Shown here piece by piece: positions 63,007 to 64,000 of a DNA stretch of 64,000 bases. Under the pieces are notes generated by a model that saw nothing but the letters and a program-made list of their open reading frames with translations, did no database searches and was not told the origin of the DNA. Every line of letters begins with the position of its first letter. Within the stretch, counting starts at the first letter, position 1. Source of the DNA: Patiria miniata (taxonomy: Eukaryota; Echinodermata; Asteroidea; Valvatida; Asterinidae). A program made the translations under genes and the position numbers. The stretch is taken from NCBI RefSeq assembly GCF_015706575.1, contig NW_024037074.1, positions 26,835,334 through 26,899,333 on the forward strand, given 5' to 3'.

Positions 63007-64000
63007 CACCACGTGACAGAGTGAACGAGCTCTCGTGCAAAGACGGTAGCGGCGCGCGAGCGAATTCACGCATATTAAGAGCCATGATGGATGGCATTCG
63101 CAGAATTAATCAGACGCGATGAAGGAGACGAATCAGGAATAGTGGCTAAAGGAAGACGTTATACACACACATCTGGCATGGTCGTCAGTCTTTGAATACG
63201 GACAAAACATATGCACACTCCACAAGTGTTTCTGTCCTCCAATCACGGTGTATTTCGTACATTTTCGGAACTTTGTCCGCTTTTAATTTCGTGTAACTGT
63301 GTTTTTAAGATTCAAGGCTTTTGCGGCCAATCCTATTCAGAACAGATTATTGGTTTAATTATATTAACAGGAAAGGGAGGAGGACCTCAAATCTCACCCA
63401 GATAGTTTCAGCGTTACTTACATGACACAAGAGCAGGTAAGATGTTTAAAACCCAATATTCCAAGATACCACGGACTGACTTCCCGCCTCCCATGTGTAC
63501 CCTACACGCCCCATAGGAAGTGTTCTCTACCTCTTGGGAAAAAAAGCACGCCGAAGGGTTGGACGTTTTTCTGTTGTCAGAGATGACAGGCCGTTGTTGG
63601 TTCAGGGTGTAAGGCGACCCATACGCAGTTACAGTAGTGCAATAGGGCGACCGGTAACTATGTACTCAGGACACTCTAGGACCAACGGCTCCGCAAGCAA
63701 GGCAAACAAACACGGACGAGGGAGGATGTTCACACATGGAGAAATTCCAGGGATGGGGAAGAAGGAGGAAAATATAGTCGGAGGCACGAGGCCCTGTCAT
63801 TAGAAATCGATTGGCGTTTCCTTCCTTAGTGATCGGGTAACGTCTCGTACGGGGTGTCCCATAGACCTACCCACGCCGTGCGAGACATACAGCTCCAAGT
63901 CGGTGAAACAGCACTCTATGCCGCCGCTGCTGGCGCTAAGACAAGTTCGTATACGCGCAGTAAGAAAAGTGCAGTAGTAAAGACGATGCATTTGCGTATA

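Larger units (their letters stand above)
60652..64000 (-). other. Part of the preceding Islet intron; no exon recognised
   Basis: At least 3.3 kb of upstream intron. I searched by eye for homeodomain and LIM cysteine/histidine patterns on the minus strand and found none. Simple repeats lie at 60811-60841 and 62976-63006. A GC-richer patch at about 61700-62070 contains a homeobox-type TAAT word near 61904 and several short dyads. It might be a regulatory element, but the sequence alone does not show it. Confidence 0.6.

Noticed and set aside
63495-63803. 102-codon plus-strand frame
   Set aside because: No recognisable domain; basic low-information composition; probably chance inside the intron.
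60652-64000. Islet homeodomain or LIM exons
   Set aside because: No WFQNKR-type or zinc-finger cysteine pattern was seen on the minus strand, so they should lie beyond the window.
1-64000. Retrovirus-like or capsid-bearing elements
   Set aside because: No LTR pairs, integrase, protease, capsid or envelope signatures were noticed. The only reverse transcriptase is the LINE relic.

Overview
This is a stretch of animal (eukaryotic) nuclear genome. It is AT-rich and intron-rich, full of decayed transposons, and crossed by a 500-base assembly gap. The only host gene I can support is the 3' part of an Islet-type LIM-homeodomain gene (isl1 family) on the minus strand. Its exon sequence is animal. 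The many short motifs such as taggcct and tacatgta, and the kinds of MITE present, suggest a marine invertebrate, perhaps an echinoderm, hemichordate or amphioxus. That placement is an inference with low confidence.

Layout. 1-2017 is unannotated AT-rich sequence. 2018-4330 is a transposon-like inverted-repeat structure with a 180-bp palindromic MITE (TTA target duplication) inside it. 4321-5030 is a broken non-LTR (LINE) reverse-transcriptase relic. 5648-6315 is a complete-looking MITE with ~200-bp terminal inverted repeats and a TA target duplication. About 6340-7478 holds five or so old, diverged ~195-233-bp tandem units. These run, roughly in phase, into a huge homogeneous satellite array of 219-bp monomers from about 7479 to the gap at 43334 (roughly 164 copies). 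In the right third the monomers are organised as an 8-monomer higher-order repeat of about 1.745 kb, with three consecutive copies at 35129-40368 and one more at 30550-32293.

After the gap (43334-43833) there is no satellite. 43834-50007 is the 3' flank and presumed 3' UTR of Islet. The last two coding exons lie at 50008-50166 (terminal) and 60472-60651 (penultimate), separated by a 10.3-kb phase-0 intron. That intron contains an L2-like LINE/SINE tail and two nested MITEs. The exons for the LIM domains and homeodomain are not seen and should lie beyond 64000.

The most notable biology is the satellite: a long array with a layered, centromere-like organisation (old diverged edge, young homogeneous core, higher-order repeats, and a 10-bp dyad in most monomers). 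It is placed, across a gap of unknown true size, close to the 3' end of a key developmental regulator. Nearly all other open reading frames are noise, including the dozens of 61-73-codon ones in the satellite.
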